A DNA stretch of 38,935 nt from Burkholderiaceae bacterium (GTDB lineage: Bacteria > Pseudomonadota > Gammaproteobacteria > Burkholderiales > Burkholderiaceae_A): positions 1-38,935 of the forward strand of contig VERI01000014.1 in NCBI GenBank assembly GCA_018882785.1. Reading direction: 5' to 3'. A program made the position numbers and the translations under genes. Position 1 is the first letter of the stretch. Each line of letters opens with the position of its first letter. Shown in pieces: positions 26,138-35,441 of this stretch. The notes under the pieces are model-generated. The model had not been told where the DNA came from. It did not search any database and saw only the letters and a program-made list of their open reading frames with translations.

Positions 26138-27127
26138 ATGGCCGCCCTGCACCCGGAGAGCGTCCTTTTACACGGATCCGGACAGGGCAGCCCCTCTCCC
26201 CCGCCCTGCGAGCACTACGCGGGCGACGCAAAGAAACTCCATAAGGCCCTGGCCCTACAGGATCAAATGGGCGGGGCCTTTGATGTAACGGCCGATCTGG
26301 AAGACGGCGCTGCCTCCGGTCAGGAGATGGCCACTGCGCGCCAGCTGGCAGGCATCCTCGCCGAGCATCGGCCAACGGCCTGGCGTGTCGGGTGTCGGGT
26401 CCACCCGGTAGACCATCCCTGTTTTGGCTCAGACGTGGACACCCTGCTGTCGGCAAGGCCGGCGGGGCTTGCCTACATCACGATCCCAAAGGTGTCGGGT
26501 CTGGCCCAGCTGGAGCGGGCGATTGCGGCAATCGATGCCGCGGCCGAAAGAAACGGCCTGGGACGGACGATCCCCGTTCAGATCCTGACCGAAGACGAGG
26601 GGGTGATCTTTGAACTGGAGAAGATTGCCGCCCATCCACGGGTTCAGTTCATCGCATTCGGGCAAATGGACTTCACCAGTAGCCACCGGGGTGCCATTCC
26701 TGCGACGGCCATGAAAAGCCCCGGACAGTTCGACCACCCGTTGATGCGACGGGCGAAGCTGGAGATCAGCGCGGCTTGCCACGCCCACAGCAAAATCCCG
26801 ACCCACAACCCCACCACCGACTATGGCTCGGCAACCCAGGCCCACCAGGACGCGCTTCGGGCCCGCAATGAATTTGGGTTCTTACGCATGTGGAGCATCC
26901 ACCCCAACCAGATTCCGCAGATCCTTGCCGCCTTTGCACCAACCGATAGTGAGGTTGAGGATGCCAGCAGGATCCTGCTGGCCGCCCAGGCGGCCGACTG
27001 GGGGCCGATTGCCGACCAGGGTCTGCTCCATGACCGGGCGAGTTACCGCTATTTCTGGGACCTGCTCAAACGAGCCCAATCCAGTGGCGGGGTCATTCCG
27101 GAAGCAGCACGCCGGGCTTTTTTTTAG
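26138..27127 (+). CDS. HpcH/HpaI aldolase / citrate lyase beta-like protein
   Basis: The 329-residue product belongs to the CitE-like TIM-barrel family, whose members cleave or form acyl-CoA or 2-keto-acid C-C bonds with Mg2+. Visible: CEHYAGDAKKLHKAL near the N-terminus, the DVTADLEDGAA strand (about 49-59), ILTEDEGVIFELEKIAAHPRV and FGQMDFTSS, which should hold the metal-binding Glu and Asp, and a C-terminal RMWSIHPNQIPQIL, the region that in CitE-like proteins carries the conserved substrate-contact segment. The usual ETPRG-type motif is altered. The position between mdh and acnA is one I know from other Burkholderiales. Its substrate is unknown; malyl-CoA or citramalyl-CoA are guesses from the family. 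No ribosome-binding site is visible, so translation may be coupled to mdh. Confidence 0.85.
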   Translation: MAALHPESVLLHGSGQGSPSPPPCEHYAGDAKKLHKALALQDQMGGAFDVTADLEDGAASGQEMATARQLAGILAEHRPTAWRVGCRVHPVDHPCFGSDVDTLLSARPAGLAYITIPKVSGLAQLERAIAAIDAAAERNGLGRTIPVQILTEDEGVIFELEKIAAHPRVQFIAFGQMDFTSSHRGAIPATAMKSPGQFDHPLMRRAKLEISAACHAHSKIPTHNPTTDYGSATQAHQDALRARNEFGFLRMWSIHPNQIPQILAAFAPTDSEVEDASRILLAAQAADWGPIADQGLLHDRASYRYFWDLLKRAQSSGGVIPEAARRAFF

Positions 27128-27204
27128 AATGATGGCTTCTGCGCGATAAAAACTCTTCAACCGCAGACATCTCGTCTCAGTACAACAACACCAGGGAGCA
27201 CAGC

Positions 27205-29898
27205 ATGCCGCATAACCTTCACAACAGCCTTCAGGAATTTAAGACGGCGTCCGGAAAATCCGGCAAGTTCTACAGCCTTCCGGCACTCGAACAAGCCGGC
27301 GTAGCCAAGGTCTCCCGTCTGCCGGTGTCGATCCGCATCGTGCTGGAGTCTGTTCTGCGCAACTGTGATGGCAAGAAAGTAACCGAGGCGCATGTCAAAC
27401 AGCTCGCCAACTGGGGGCCGACAGCGCAACGCGTGGACGAGATTCCTTTTGTGGTCGCCCGGGTCGTGCTTCAAGACTTTACGGGTGTGCCCTTGCTGGC
27501 CGATCTGGCCGCAATGCGTAATGTTGCCTACGATTTGGGCAAGAACCCAAAGGTCATCGAGCCCCTGGTGCCCGTTGATTTGGTGGTTGACCACTCAGTC
27601 ATGATCGATCACTACGGAAAGAAAGACGCCCTTGATCTGAACATGAAGCTTGAGTTTCAGCGCAACGAGGAGCGTTACCAGTTCATGAAATGGGGGATGC
27701 AGGCCTTTGACACGTTCAAGGTCGTTCCCCCCGGTATTGGCATCGTGCACCAGGTCAACCTGGAGTATCTCGCCCGCGGTGTGCACAACAAAGAGAATAT
27801 TTATTACCCCGACACACTCGTGGGTACCGACAGCCACACCACCATGATCAACGGCATCGGCGTCGTGGGCTGGGGCGTAGGCGGAATCGAAGCCGAGGCA
27901 GGCATGCTCGGCCAGCCGGTGTACTTCCTTACGCCCGATGTTGTTGGTGTCAACCTCACCGGCAAGCTGCCGGAGGGCTGTACGGCAACGGATCTGGTGC
28001 TCACGATCACCGAGATGCTACGTAAAGAGAAAGTCGTGGGTAAATTTGTTGAGTTCTACGGCGAGGGCACTGCATCCCTATCACTGCCGGATCGTGCAAC
28101 GATCGCTAATATGGCGCCCGAGTACGGTGCAACGATGGGATTTTTCCCTGTGGATGCCGTGACGGTGGACTTCATGCGCGCCACAGGCAGAACAAAAGAC
28201 GAGGTCGAGGCGTTCGAGGCTTACTTTAAAGCACAAGGACTTTTCGGAATCCCGAAATCAGGTGAAATTGACTACACAAAATCGCTTGCTTTGGACCTCT
28301 CCACCATTAAACCTTCGCTTGCCGGGCCCAAGCGCCCCCAAGATCGGATTGAACTAACCGGCCTGAAAAAGACCTTCGGCGACCTCTTCTCCAAGCCTGT
28401 TGGCGAGAACGGTTTCGCACAGCCCGCGGCCGCGCTTCACAAACGCGTGAAGGCAGGCGATGCCGAGATCGGTAACGGCGATGTGCTCATCGCTGCGATT
28501 ACCTCTTGCACCAACACGTCCAACCCTGGTGTGCTGCTGGCCGCCGGCCTGCTGGCAAAGAAGGCCGTCGAGAAGGGACTAACGGTCAAGCCCCACATCA
28601 AGACGTCGTTGGCACCCGGAAGCCGCGTGGTGACCGAATACCTGACCAAGGCGGGCCTGCTTCCCTATCTTGAAAAGCTTGGCTTCGCAGTCGCTGCATA
28701 CGGCTGCACCACCTGCATCGGTAACGCCGGGGATCTGCGTCAGGAATTCAACGATGCGATTGTGAAAGAGGATCTGGTCTGCGCCGCAGTTCTCTCCGGA
28801 AACCGTAACTTCGAGGCCCGCATTCATCCGAACCTGCGCGCGAACTTTTTAGCATCACCACCGCTCGTGGTGGCCTACGCGATTGCGGGCAGTGTGCTCA
28901 AAGATCTAACCTCAGAGCCGGTTGGCCAGGGCAGTTCTGGGCCCGTGTACCTGAAAGATATCTGGCCCTCCAGCCAAGAGATCGCCAGTGTGATGGGCTA
29001 TGCCATGGATGCCGATACATTCCGCAGACTGTATGGCGACCTGACCAAAGATCATCACCTGTGGAACAACATCAAAGGTACTGCTGGCCAGGTCTACGAC
29101 TGGCCGAAATCGACCTATATCGCCAAGCCACCGTTTTTTGATGGATTCTCCATGACACCAGGCGCCACCGGATCGATCAAGAGTGCCCGCGCACTGATGA
29201 TTCTGGGCGATTCGGTCACAACCGATCACATCTCTCCTGCAGGCTCAATTAAAGAAGCCTCTCCCGGTGGCAAATATCTGATCGACAACGGTGTCACCAA
29301 GGCAGACTTCAACTCGTACGGTTCGCGCAGAGGCAACCACGATGTAATGATGCGGGGAACCTTCGCCAATGTCCGCATAAAGAATCTCATGCTGCCACCC
29401 AAAGCCGACGGATCCCGCGAAGAAGGTGGACTTACGCTGTTTCAGCCCAGCGGCGAGAAGATGTTCATCTACGACGCCGCCATGAAATACCAACAGTCCA
29501 ATGTGCCCACCGTCGTGATCGGCGGTGAAGAATACGGCACCGGCTCATCACGGGACTGGGCTGCAAAAGGAACTCAGCTGCTCGGTGTGAAGGCAGTTGT
29601 TGCGCGCAGCTATGAGCGTATTCACCGCTCCAATCTGGTCGGCATGGGCGTTCTGCCACTGCAGTTTAAAGGCGCAGACAGTGCCCAAAGCCTTGGCCTT
29701 GACGGCACCGAGAGCTTCGATATTGCAGTACCCGATTCCCTGCAGCCACAGCAAGATCTTACCTTGGTCATTACGCGCAAAGACGGAACGAAACAAAATG
29801 TCACCGTGCTGTGCAGAATCGACACACCGATTGAGGTCGACTACTACCGGCACGGCGGCATCCTGCCGTATGTCCTGCGTGAACTGATGGCCGCCTAG
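27205..29898 (+). CDS. acnA: Aconitate hydratase A
   Basis: It isomerises citrate to isocitrate using a 4Fe-4S cluster. The 897 residues match AcnA/IRP-type aconitases. Cluster cysteines are Cys435 (TSCTNTSNP), Cys501 and Cys504 (YGCTTCIGN), the same positions as in E. coli AcnA. Other blocks include [19 protein letters not shown], the swivel-domain [19 protein letters not shown] and [14 protein letters not shown] good ribosome-binding site AGGGAG precedes the ATG. The gene follows the CitE-like gene by 77 bp. It ends in CTAG, which also supplies the stop of the convergent dioxygenase gene. Members of this family can bind RNA when the cluster is lost; nothing here tests that. Confidence 0.97.
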   Translation: MPHNLHNSLQEFKTASGKSGKFYSLPALEQAGVAKVSRLPVSIRIVLESVLRNCDGKKVTEAHVKQLANWGPTAQRVDEIPFVVARVVLQDFTGVPLLADLAAMRNVAYDLGKNPKVIEPLVPVDLVVDHSVMIDHYGKKDALDLNMKLEFQRNEERYQFMKWGMQAFDTFKVVPPGIGIVHQVNLEYLARGVHNKENIYYPDTLVGTDSHTTMINGIGVVGWGVGGIEAEAGMLGQPVYFLTPDVVGVNLTGKLPEGCTATDLVLTITEMLRKEKVVGKFVEFYGEGTASLSLPDRATIANMAPEYGATMGFFPVDAVTVDFMRATGRTKDEVEAFEAYFKAQGLFGIPKSGEIDYTKSLALDLSTIKPSLAGPKRPQDRIELTGLKKTFGDLFSKPVGENGFAQPAAALHKRVKAGDAEIGNGDVLIAAITSCTNTSNPGVLLAAGLLAKKAVEKGLTVKPHIKTSLAPGSRVVTEYLTKAGLLPYLEKLGFAVAAYGCTTCIGNAGDLRQEFNDAIVKEDLVCAAVLSGNRNFEARIHPNLRANFLASPPLVVAYAIAGSVLKDLTSEPVGQGSSGPVYLKDIWPSSQEIASVMGYAMDADTFRRLYGDLTKDHHLWNNIKGTAGQVYDWPKSTYIAKPPFFDGFSMTPGATGSIKSARALMILGDSVTTDHISPAGSIKEASPGGKYLIDNGVTKADFNSYGSRRGNHDVMMRGTFANVRIKNLMLPPKADGSREEGGLTLFQPSGEKMFIYDAAMKYQQSNVPTVVIGGEEYGTGSSRDWAAKGTQLLGVKAVVARSYERIHRSNLVGMGVLPLQFKGADSAQSLGLDGTESFDIAVPDSLQPQQDLTLVITRKDGTKQNVTVLCRIDTPIEVDYYRHGGILPYVLRELMAA

Positions 29899-30476
29899 GG
29901 CAGCGAATATCCTGAAATGAAATCCTTTGGAGGTCCGCCCTCCAAAGGATAGACGTGGCGTTTCGTTGTTCCGATGTCGCCACCATAGACATGAATGCTG
30001 ATCGACACCTGATCCGAAAACGCATTCATAACCTGATGGATATCGCCATGGCGGGCCGACACAACGCTGGTATCCCCAGGCGCCAGCACCTCGAGTGGAC
30101 CATCGGGCACGGGATGCCCCGTCGCATTAATCAGATACCGCTGAGAATGCTCGCATCCGCGCAGCATGCCAATCACACCCCAGATGGTATGGTCGTGGAC
30201 CGGCGTCGCCTGGCCCGGACCCCAGACAAAACTCACCACCGAAAACCGTGCATCGGGATCAAGATGCAGGCAGTACTGCTGGTAGTACTGTGGATGAGGC
30301 ACCGTATAGGCATCCGGCAGCCAGTTGTCCTCGCGCACGAGATCTGCCATGAGGTCGGCTGCCCGGTCTAGAAACAACTGGCTGTTCGAGTCGGGGTGGG
30401 CCGTGATCAATTCCGAGATGCCACCTGTAAATCGATCAAATTGTGGAATACCAAGCGAGGATGCTGACGGTCTCAT
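29895..30476 (-). CDS. Thiol dioxygenase of the cysteine dioxygenase family, probably 3-mercaptopropionate type
   Basis: A mononuclear non-heme iron cupin enzyme that adds O2 to a thiol, giving a sulfinate. With the ATG at 30476 (AAGGAGAG upstream) it has 193 residues. Iron ligands are His94 and His96 (PVHDH) and His147 (GDIHQV). The substrate-specificity region reads [11 protein letters not shown]: Gln at 66-67 where true cysteine dioxygenases have Arg. The Cys that forms the Cys-Tyr cross-link in mammalian enzymes is also missing (Gly100 region). Both are signs of the Gln-type enzymes that prefer 3-mercaptopropionate. The open frame extends to 30689 but that part crosses the divergent gene start. 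It is convergent with acnA (stops share CTAG). Specificity is inference from these residues. Confidence 0.85.
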   Translation of the reverse strand: MRPSASSLGIPQFDRFTGGISELITAHPDSNSQLFLDRAADLMADLVREDNWLPDAYTVPHPQYYQQYCLHLDPDARFSVVSFVWGPGQATPVHDHTIWGVIGMLRGCEHSQRYLINATGHPVPDGPLEVLAPGDTSVVSARHGDIHQVMNAFSDQVSISIHVYGGDIGTTKRHVYPLEGGPPKDFISGYSLP

Positions 30477-30581
30477 GACGACTCTCCTTGCCGATATTAT
30501 CCCCGCAACATCGTGTAATCGGCCAGCACCGAAGGGGTTAGAATCGGGTCCACCCGACGCCTGAATAATGACCGAGCCGCC

Positions 30582-31751
30582 ATGAAGAAATCCCCCTCCT
30601 CCCGCCGTGGCCGCGCCTCCCGCGAAGCGGATGCGCTGATCGAGTATGCGGAGGGCCTGGCCCAGTCTGGCAGCCGAGCCGAGGACCACTTTTGGGAGTC
30701 TCGACTTGAGCGCGAGATTGAGTCACTGCTCAAAGACGGCGACGAAGGGTCGTTGAATGCCGCCTTAGACCGTCTCGCAGATCGTGAATCCCGCGCCTAC
30801 GAAGAGCTGGCTGATGCAATCGAAGGGCGCGTTGAGCACATGATCGCTGCGGCGTCTGACGGGGAGCGCGATGTGCTGCTTTTCGCTGCACCGGTACTGG
30901 CGTGGTCCCGCATGCCACTGCCCACACGGCCGATTCCCCCTGCGGTCTTGAAGTCTGCACGACAGGCACTCTTAGAAACCGTATTCACACCCAAGGCAGA
31001 CCTCTGTCTGGCCAACTATCTTTTCTCGCCGGACCAACTGCCCGAGACATTTTGTGACACCGCCGACCTGCGTCAGGCGCTCACCCAGGGCCTCACTGAT
31101 GGAACCTTTAAGGTCGATCCAGCCTCGCTCAAAGAGACCGCACAGTTTCTTGCCGATCAGCGTTACATCATCGGAGTCGTCTCCGCCCCACGGGGCGAGG
31201 CAATATTCCGCTGGCAGTCAGGTGACGCAAACCGGGAACAGGTGACCCAGCGCTGGATGGAAACCAGCCAGAATGCACTGGCGCCATTGCTGCCCGCCTG
31301 TGCCTTTGAGAGCATGCTGCCGCGTGCCTACTACGTGGCCTGCCGTGATGCAGATCGATCGGCACGGCCGTTTTCAATTCGTGCATCGGTTGCATTTCTC
31401 GCCACCACGCTGGGCATTTCGCAGAACCACCTGGTCGCAACCATCGGAGGCTGTTATCACCGACAGCTCGAGGAGTACCGCATCGGCTTTACGGTCGGCG
31501 AAGAAGAGGAGACCATCCATGGGGTGGTCTGGCCGCTTCTGGGTGCCGAAGACGAAATGAGCGATGTCGCCGAAGAGATCGAGACCACCCTACGTGAAAG
31601 CGGTATTCAGCGCGTGGTCATGCTGCGACAGCGGCTGCCCATGGAATACTGCGATGACTGCGGTGCACCGCTTTATCCGAATGAAGATGGTGAGATGGTG
31701 CATGCCGAGCTGCCCGATGTCGCCGAGCAGCCTAGTCAACACCTGCATTAA
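30582..31751 (+). CDS. DUF2863 family protein, function unknown
   Basis: The 389 residues match DUF2863, a family I know only from betaproteobacteria. It begins with a short basic tail (MKKSPSSRRGRASRE), then helical sequence with VLLFAAPVLAWSRMPLPTRPIP, a region with acidic loops, and ends with EYCDDCGAPLYPNEDGEMVHAE. That CxxC resembles half of a zinc ribbon, with no second CxxC visible. No signal peptide or transmembrane helix, so probably cytoplasmic. It is transcribed from a 105-bp region shared with the divergent dioxygenase gene, where TAGAAT at about 30538-30543 could be a -10 box. Its TAA stop is shared with the stop of btuB in the palindrome TTAA (31748-31751). No function is assigned. 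Confidence 0.85.
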   Translation: MKKSPSSRRGRASREADALIEYAEGLAQSGSRAEDHFWESRLEREIESLLKDGDEGSLNAALDRLADRESRAYEELADAIEGRVEHMIAAASDGERDVLLFAAPVLAWSRMPLPTRPIPPAVLKSARQALLETVFTPKADLCLANYLFSPDQLPETFCDTADLRQALTQGLTDGTFKVDPASLKETAQFLADQRYIIGVVSAPRGEAIFRWQSGDANREQVTQRWMETSQNALAPLLPACAFESMLPRAYYVACRDADRSARPFSIRASVAFLATTLGISQNHLVATIGGCYHRQLEEYRIGFTVGEEEETIHGVVWPLLGAEDEMSDVAEEIETTLRESGIQRVVMLRQRLPMEYCDDCGAPLYPNEDGEMVHAELPDVAEQPSQHLH

Positions 31752-33586
31752 TTCTTGGGCTGATGCTGTAACGTGAGAAACACGCCCCGCGACGGTGTGT
31801 TGTAGCCGTAGACCAGCTGATACCGCTCATCGAACGCGTTCTCCAGCCGCAGCCGCAATAGCCACTCTGGAGCGATCTGCAGGCTCGAGTAGAGGTTCAC
31901 CGCGGTGTAACGTCCAAGTGTCTGCCCGCCATCGAGCCGATCGCCGGAATAAAAAACCCGGCCTCCGAACTCAAGACCACCCGTCCGGGACGACAGATCC
32001 AGCGATCCATATTCTTTTGCCCGCCGCGCTAGGCGCACACCCGTCTGAGCATTACGCGGGTCCTGAGAGACTGCAGAAAGTTTGACCCGCATGGATCGAA
32101 CGTCTGCGGAATATGTCAGCTCAACACCCTGATTCTCCACCCGGCCCACATTGCTGTAAGAAGAATTCGAATACACGATCGCATTCGATGTGTCGGTGGT
32201 GAAATGCACAAGACGCATTAAGCCCCCACCCGTCGTCGCGACCAGACCCACCTCGCGCGAGGCATGCTCCTCGGGCCGCAGACCCGGATTGCCACCGAAT
32301 CCATACAGCTCGCCGGTTGCCGGCGCACGAAATGCGGTCGAGGCAGCACCCGTGAGACGCAGATGCTCTGTGAGCAGTACGCCCACACCGGCGAGCCATG
32401 TCGATGCATGTTGAGTGGCGCGGGCCGCCCCGGATTTTCCGGTGACCGAATCCACACGTAGATTCGTCTGGACATCAATCCGCGACCACCGGCTACTGAT
32501 GCCGGCGTAGGCGCCTGAGGCATCGCGATCATGCGCGCTGCCATATGCGGAGAACCTAGACTGGCTGGCATCCGCGCCAAAGACCAGCTGTCCCGGCCCC
32601 ACCGCAGAGCTGTTGTCCCAGCGAAAGGAGGTCTGCTCCCCTTCAATTCTGCCGCCACTTGCCACGGGAAGCTGAACCGCATTTTTGTAATCCCGATACA
32701 GCAGATCGGACTGGGTAATGCTGAAGGTCGAACGCCATTGCGGCTGTAACTGAAGCCGTGAATAAAGCGTGAGGTCCGAGGATGCACTGTTGAGCCGGTG
32801 GATGTCGCTCGCTGTATTAGGACTAAACCCGCTATCAAAACCTGCCTGGCTATAAATGACGTTACCCGACACCCCCACGGATGCCTTCTCGCTAAGGTCG
32901 TGATCGACCCGAGCAAAAAGGGACTCTCTTCGAAATCCATCTCGGTCCGGATTGACACGCGGATTTTGCCTCGGGTCCATGGCAGAAAATCCATCGGTAT
33001 TAAAGCGCTGCACCGACACCTGAGCCCGGGTCGGGCCCAATCCATTGCCCAGGCCCACGGACAGATCACTTGATCCGCGCGATCCGAGCATCAGGCTGCC
33101 ATAAGACTTCAGACCACCCGTGGGCTGCCGAGTTGTGATGTTGATGACCCCACCAATGGCAGATTCCCCGTAGAGAGCACCGACGTTGCCGCGCAAGATC
33201 TCAACACGATCAATCATGCTCAACGGAATATCTGCCAGCTTGATCGTGCCAATCTGATCCACCTGCGCACGCACGCCATCGATAAAGATCGCTGCACTCA
33301 CGCTATTCTGGCCGCGAAGAAAAATTGAAGATACCGTTCCAGGCCCACCATTTCGGCCAACCTCGACGCCGGCCTCTCCTTGAAGCAAATCGATAAGTGT
33401 CGGCGCGCCCGACCGTTCGATATCCTGGCGCGAAATCACACTGACACTCGGGATGACATCCGACAGACTCTGCTCGACTCTTGCTGCGCTCACGACAATC
33501 GGATGTAAAGATGCGACCGTCTGGGCAAACGCCTGCGTACCGCCGAGTGCAACCGCACCGGCAAGCAAAGGCAACAACTTGTTCAT
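31748..33586 (-). CDS. btuB: TonB-dependent outer-membrane receptor, vitamin B12 type
   Basis: A 612-residue TonB-dependent transporter: signal peptide ending AFAQ (about residue 22), TonB-box-like PIVVSAAR, plug domain (about 40-150) with GAPTLIDLLQGEAGVEV, SIFLRGQNS and GALYGESAIGGVINITT, and a 22-strand-type barrel with alternating residues to the end. The last strand ends GVFLTLQHQPKN, without the common C-terminal Phe. The size, the short plug and above all a cobalamin riboswitch in the 5' leader identify it as a corrinoid receptor. AGGAAAGG stands before the ATG. No btuC, btuD or btuF follows; its neighbour is the convergent DUF2863 gene, and the partners must be elsewhere. Confidence 0.92.
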   Translation of the reverse strand: MNKLLPLLAGAVALGGTQAFAQTVASLHPIVVSAARVEQSLSDVIPSVSVISRQDIERSGAPTLIDLLQGEAGVEVGRNGGPGTVSSIFLRGQNSVSAAIFIDGVRAQVDQIGTIKLADIPLSMIDRVEILRGNVGALYGESAIGGVINITTRQPTGGLKSYGSLMLGSRGSSDLSVGLGNGLGPTRAQVSVQRFNTDGFSAMDPRQNPRVNPDRDGFRRESLFARVDHDLSEKASVGVSGNVIYSQAGFDSGFSPNTASDIHRLNSASSDLTLYSRLQLQPQWRSTFSITQSDLLYRDYKNAVQLPVASGGRIEGEQTSFRWDNSSAVGPGQLVFGADASQSRFSAYGSAHDRDASGAYAGISSRWSRIDVQTNLRVDSVTGKSGAARATQHASTWLAGVGVLLTEHLRLTGAASTAFRAPATGELYGFGGNPGLRPEEHASREVGLVATTGGGLMRLVHFTTDTSNAIVYSNSSYSNVGRVENQGVELTYSADVRSMRVKLSAVSQDPRNAQTGVRLARRAKEYGSLDLSSRTGGLEFGGRVFYSGDRLDGGQTLGRYTAVNLYSSLQIAPEWLLRLRLENAFDERYQLVYGYNTPSRGVFLTLQHQPKN

Positions 33587-33639
33587 GACGAGAACCTTTC
33601 CTGTCTCCCAATCCCCGAGGCGACAAAAAGCATTAACGC

Positions 33640-33845
33640 CACAGGCCGGTATCCAGACTTCGGCTGCCGCCCTGAATCACTCAGGACGATGATCGACTGC
33701 CTTCCCAGCGCCATAAGGCCCCAGTGACCGGCTTGTTTGAGACAAACCGACATCGATCAAGACAACCGTTACTGTTTCGGGAAAAGTGCCGGATTCTCAC
33801 CAGCTTCCCGTTTAACCTGCGCTAAGCAGGCACCACGTGACGGTG
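33640..33845 (-). promoter_or_regulatory. Cobalamin (AdoCbl) riboswitch upstream of btuB
   Basis: On the minus strand, GGTTAAACGGGAAGCTGG begins the conserved core and continues GTGAGAATCCGGCAC (33785-33818), and about 130 nt later stands the B12 box, GAAGTCTGGATACCGGCC (33661-33644). These are the two hallmarks of class I cobalamin riboswitches, in the right order and spacing. The remaining 54 nt to the btuB ATG contain the ribosome-binding site AGGAAAGG; I see no strong terminator hairpin, so control of translation initiation seems more likely than attenuation. High B12 would shut off the receptor. Ends are approximate. The element explains most of the 340-bp gap before btuB. Confidence 0.93.
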
Positions 33846-33926
33846 TTTGAACAATTTCAAACAAACTTGAGTGTAGCGCCGAAATTGATATTCCGCCCAG
33901 CCAAGGGCTTGATCTATGCCAAAGAA

Positions 33927-34853
33927 CTATCTTACGGTTCCCGCAACCCGCTCCAGAAACTCGCGGGACCGCGCGATTGTTGGTGCAAGAAACGATAGCC
34001 GCGAGGATAGGCTTGCGACGATATTGGAGTGGCCAACAATTCCGAGCGGGCCGTCATAGAGCTCGAATTTGACATAGACACCAGCCGACTCAAGCCGCTG
34101 CGCCATGACGGCCGAATTGATGCCGGGATCCACCAGCGGATCATGACGTGGCGATAACAGCAGCATTGGGGGTGTCTCGGCGGTGACATGCTCTACCGGC
34201 TGCGTGTCGCGTGGCGTGTGAGGCCAGTTAAATGCGATGCGTGCCTCGGGCATCTGAATCGGCAGAAAATTAACGGGTGACGATAGGCCAATCACTCCAC
34301 GAATCCGTTCGCGCTCTGTGGCAGAGAGCCAGCGCCGATCAGTCGCCAGCATAATTGCGTTATAGGCACCGGCAGAGTGACCTGCAAGAACGATTCTCTG
34401 AGGATCACCGCCATGGCGTTCCGCATGATCAATCAGCGCCCGAAATGCCTGTGCACTATCTTCGAGAAATCCAGGATAGGTCACCTCGGGCGTGAGCCGA
34501 TAGTCGGGAATTGCGACGAGATATCCCAGATCATTAAAGGTGCGCGCAAGAAATCCATAGTCGTGCCGAGACCCACTGGCCCAGGCACCGCCATAGAAGA
34601 ACACAATGATCGGCGCTCGCGGCCGCAGGTGAGACGATGGGTTGTCAGACGATGGTTCGGCGCTGCCATTCGATCCGTGCGCCTGAAGCGCAGTCGGCGG
34701 CGGATAGAGATCCAACATCTGGCGCTCCGAGAGACCATAGCGCAGCGTCACCGGCGCAGCCTGCGGCGACTTCGAGATCGCGTTTAAGACGTCAAGACTT
34801 GTACAACCAGAGAGCAGCATCAGCGTGATGGCCGCCGCAAATCGATACCGCAT
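33927..34853 (-). CDS. Alpha/beta-hydrolase lipoprotein, esterase-like
   Basis: With the ATG at 34853 the product has 308 residues and begins with a lipoprotein signal (lipobox LLSGC, Cys17). The hydrolase domain has an oxyanion segment FFYGGAWASG (a variant of HGGxW), the nucleophile elbow GHSAG with Ser160, Asp238 in SPRHDP and His275 in VGHSN, so the triad is complete. A Ser/Pro-rich stretch (about 55-80) links anchor and domain. It resembles carboxylesterases of the hormone-sensitive-lipase-like and kynurenine-formamidase-like groups; the substrate is unknown. The open frame extends to 34955, but that part runs through the tRNA gene and is not coding. It lies about 60 bp downstream of tRNA-Pro in the same direction. 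Confidence 0.85.
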   Translation of the reverse strand: MRYRFAAAITLMLLSGCTSLDVLNAISKSPQAAPVTLRYGLSERQMLDLYPPPTALQAHGSNGSAEPSSDNPSSHLRPRAPIIVFFYGGAWASGSRHDYGFLARTFNDLGYLVAIPDYRLTPEVTYPGFLEDSAQAFRALIDHAERHGGDPQRIVLAGHSAGAYNAIMLATDRRWLSATERERIRGVIGLSSPVNFLPIQMPEARIAFNWPHTPRDTQPVEHVTAETPPMLLLSPRHDPLVDPGINSAVMAQRLESAGVYVKFELYDGPLGIVGHSNIVASLSSRLSFLAPTIARSREFLERVAGTVR

Positions 34854-34910
34854 CGTTATCGACCGCCTGGCATGCGCAATGAGAAATAAGGATTGAACGA
34901 CAATCTGAAT

Positions 34911-34988
<78 letters not shown>

Positions 34989-35001
34989 CCGAAGCCTGAA
35001 A

Positions 35002-35403
35002 TTATAGCCGAGGCGCATTTCCCTTCAGAATCTCCAACACTTCTGTGAGTGATGCACGCAGATCGTGTTCAGGACTCAGGGCCGCACTGCCGTTGCCCAC
35101 GAGCGGTACGGGCGGACTGGCGTCGCCATTGGCACGGCCATCAACAAGCTGATTTCTCGCGCCGCTGATCGTAAAGCCCTGGTCATACAGGAGCTCTCGA
35201 ATCTTTCGGATCAATAAGACCTCGTGGTGCTGATAGTAGCGACGGTTGCCACGTCGCTTCATCGGCCGCAGCTGGGTAAATTCCTGCTCCCAGTAGCGCA
35301 ATACGTGCGGCTTTACCGCACACAGCTCACTGACTTCTCCAATCGTGAAGTACCGCTTCGCTGGAATCGGTGGCAGTGATGGGGAGGGGGTTCTGCTGTC
35401 CAT
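35002..35403 (-). CDS. MerR-family transcriptional regulator next to ihfA
   Basis: The 133-residue protein has an N-terminal MerR-type winged helix (about residues 17-85): [25 protein letters not shown], then [37 protein letters not shown]. The C-terminal part (about 90-133) is short, with no metal-binding cysteines or large ligand domain, unlike classical MerR, CueR or SoxR. This small MerR protein after ihfA is common in beta- and gammaproteobacteria; its target is not known to me. It is 38 bp downstream of ihfA and 14 bp before tRNA-Pro. Confidence 0.9.
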   Translation of the reverse strand: MDSRTPSPSLPPIPAKRYFTIGEVSELCAVKPHVLRYWEQEFTQLRPMKRRGNRRYYQHHEVLLIRKIRELLYDQGFTISGARNQLVDGRANGDASPPVPLVGNGSAALSPEHDLRASLTEVLEILKGNAPRL

Positions 35404-35441
35404 AAAGATGGCCGACGGTCGCGCGCAAGATCTTGGTCGCG

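Noticed and set aside
27095-27125. Run of eight T at the end of the CitE-like gene as a terminator
   Set aside because: Only a weak 4-bp CCGG/CCGG stem precedes it and it lies inside the coding sequence; not convincing as a terminator.
32218-33069. 283-codon minus-strand open frame inside btuB
   Set aside because: Same strand but different frame from the TonB receptor; composition is unlike a protein, and btuB is uninterrupted.
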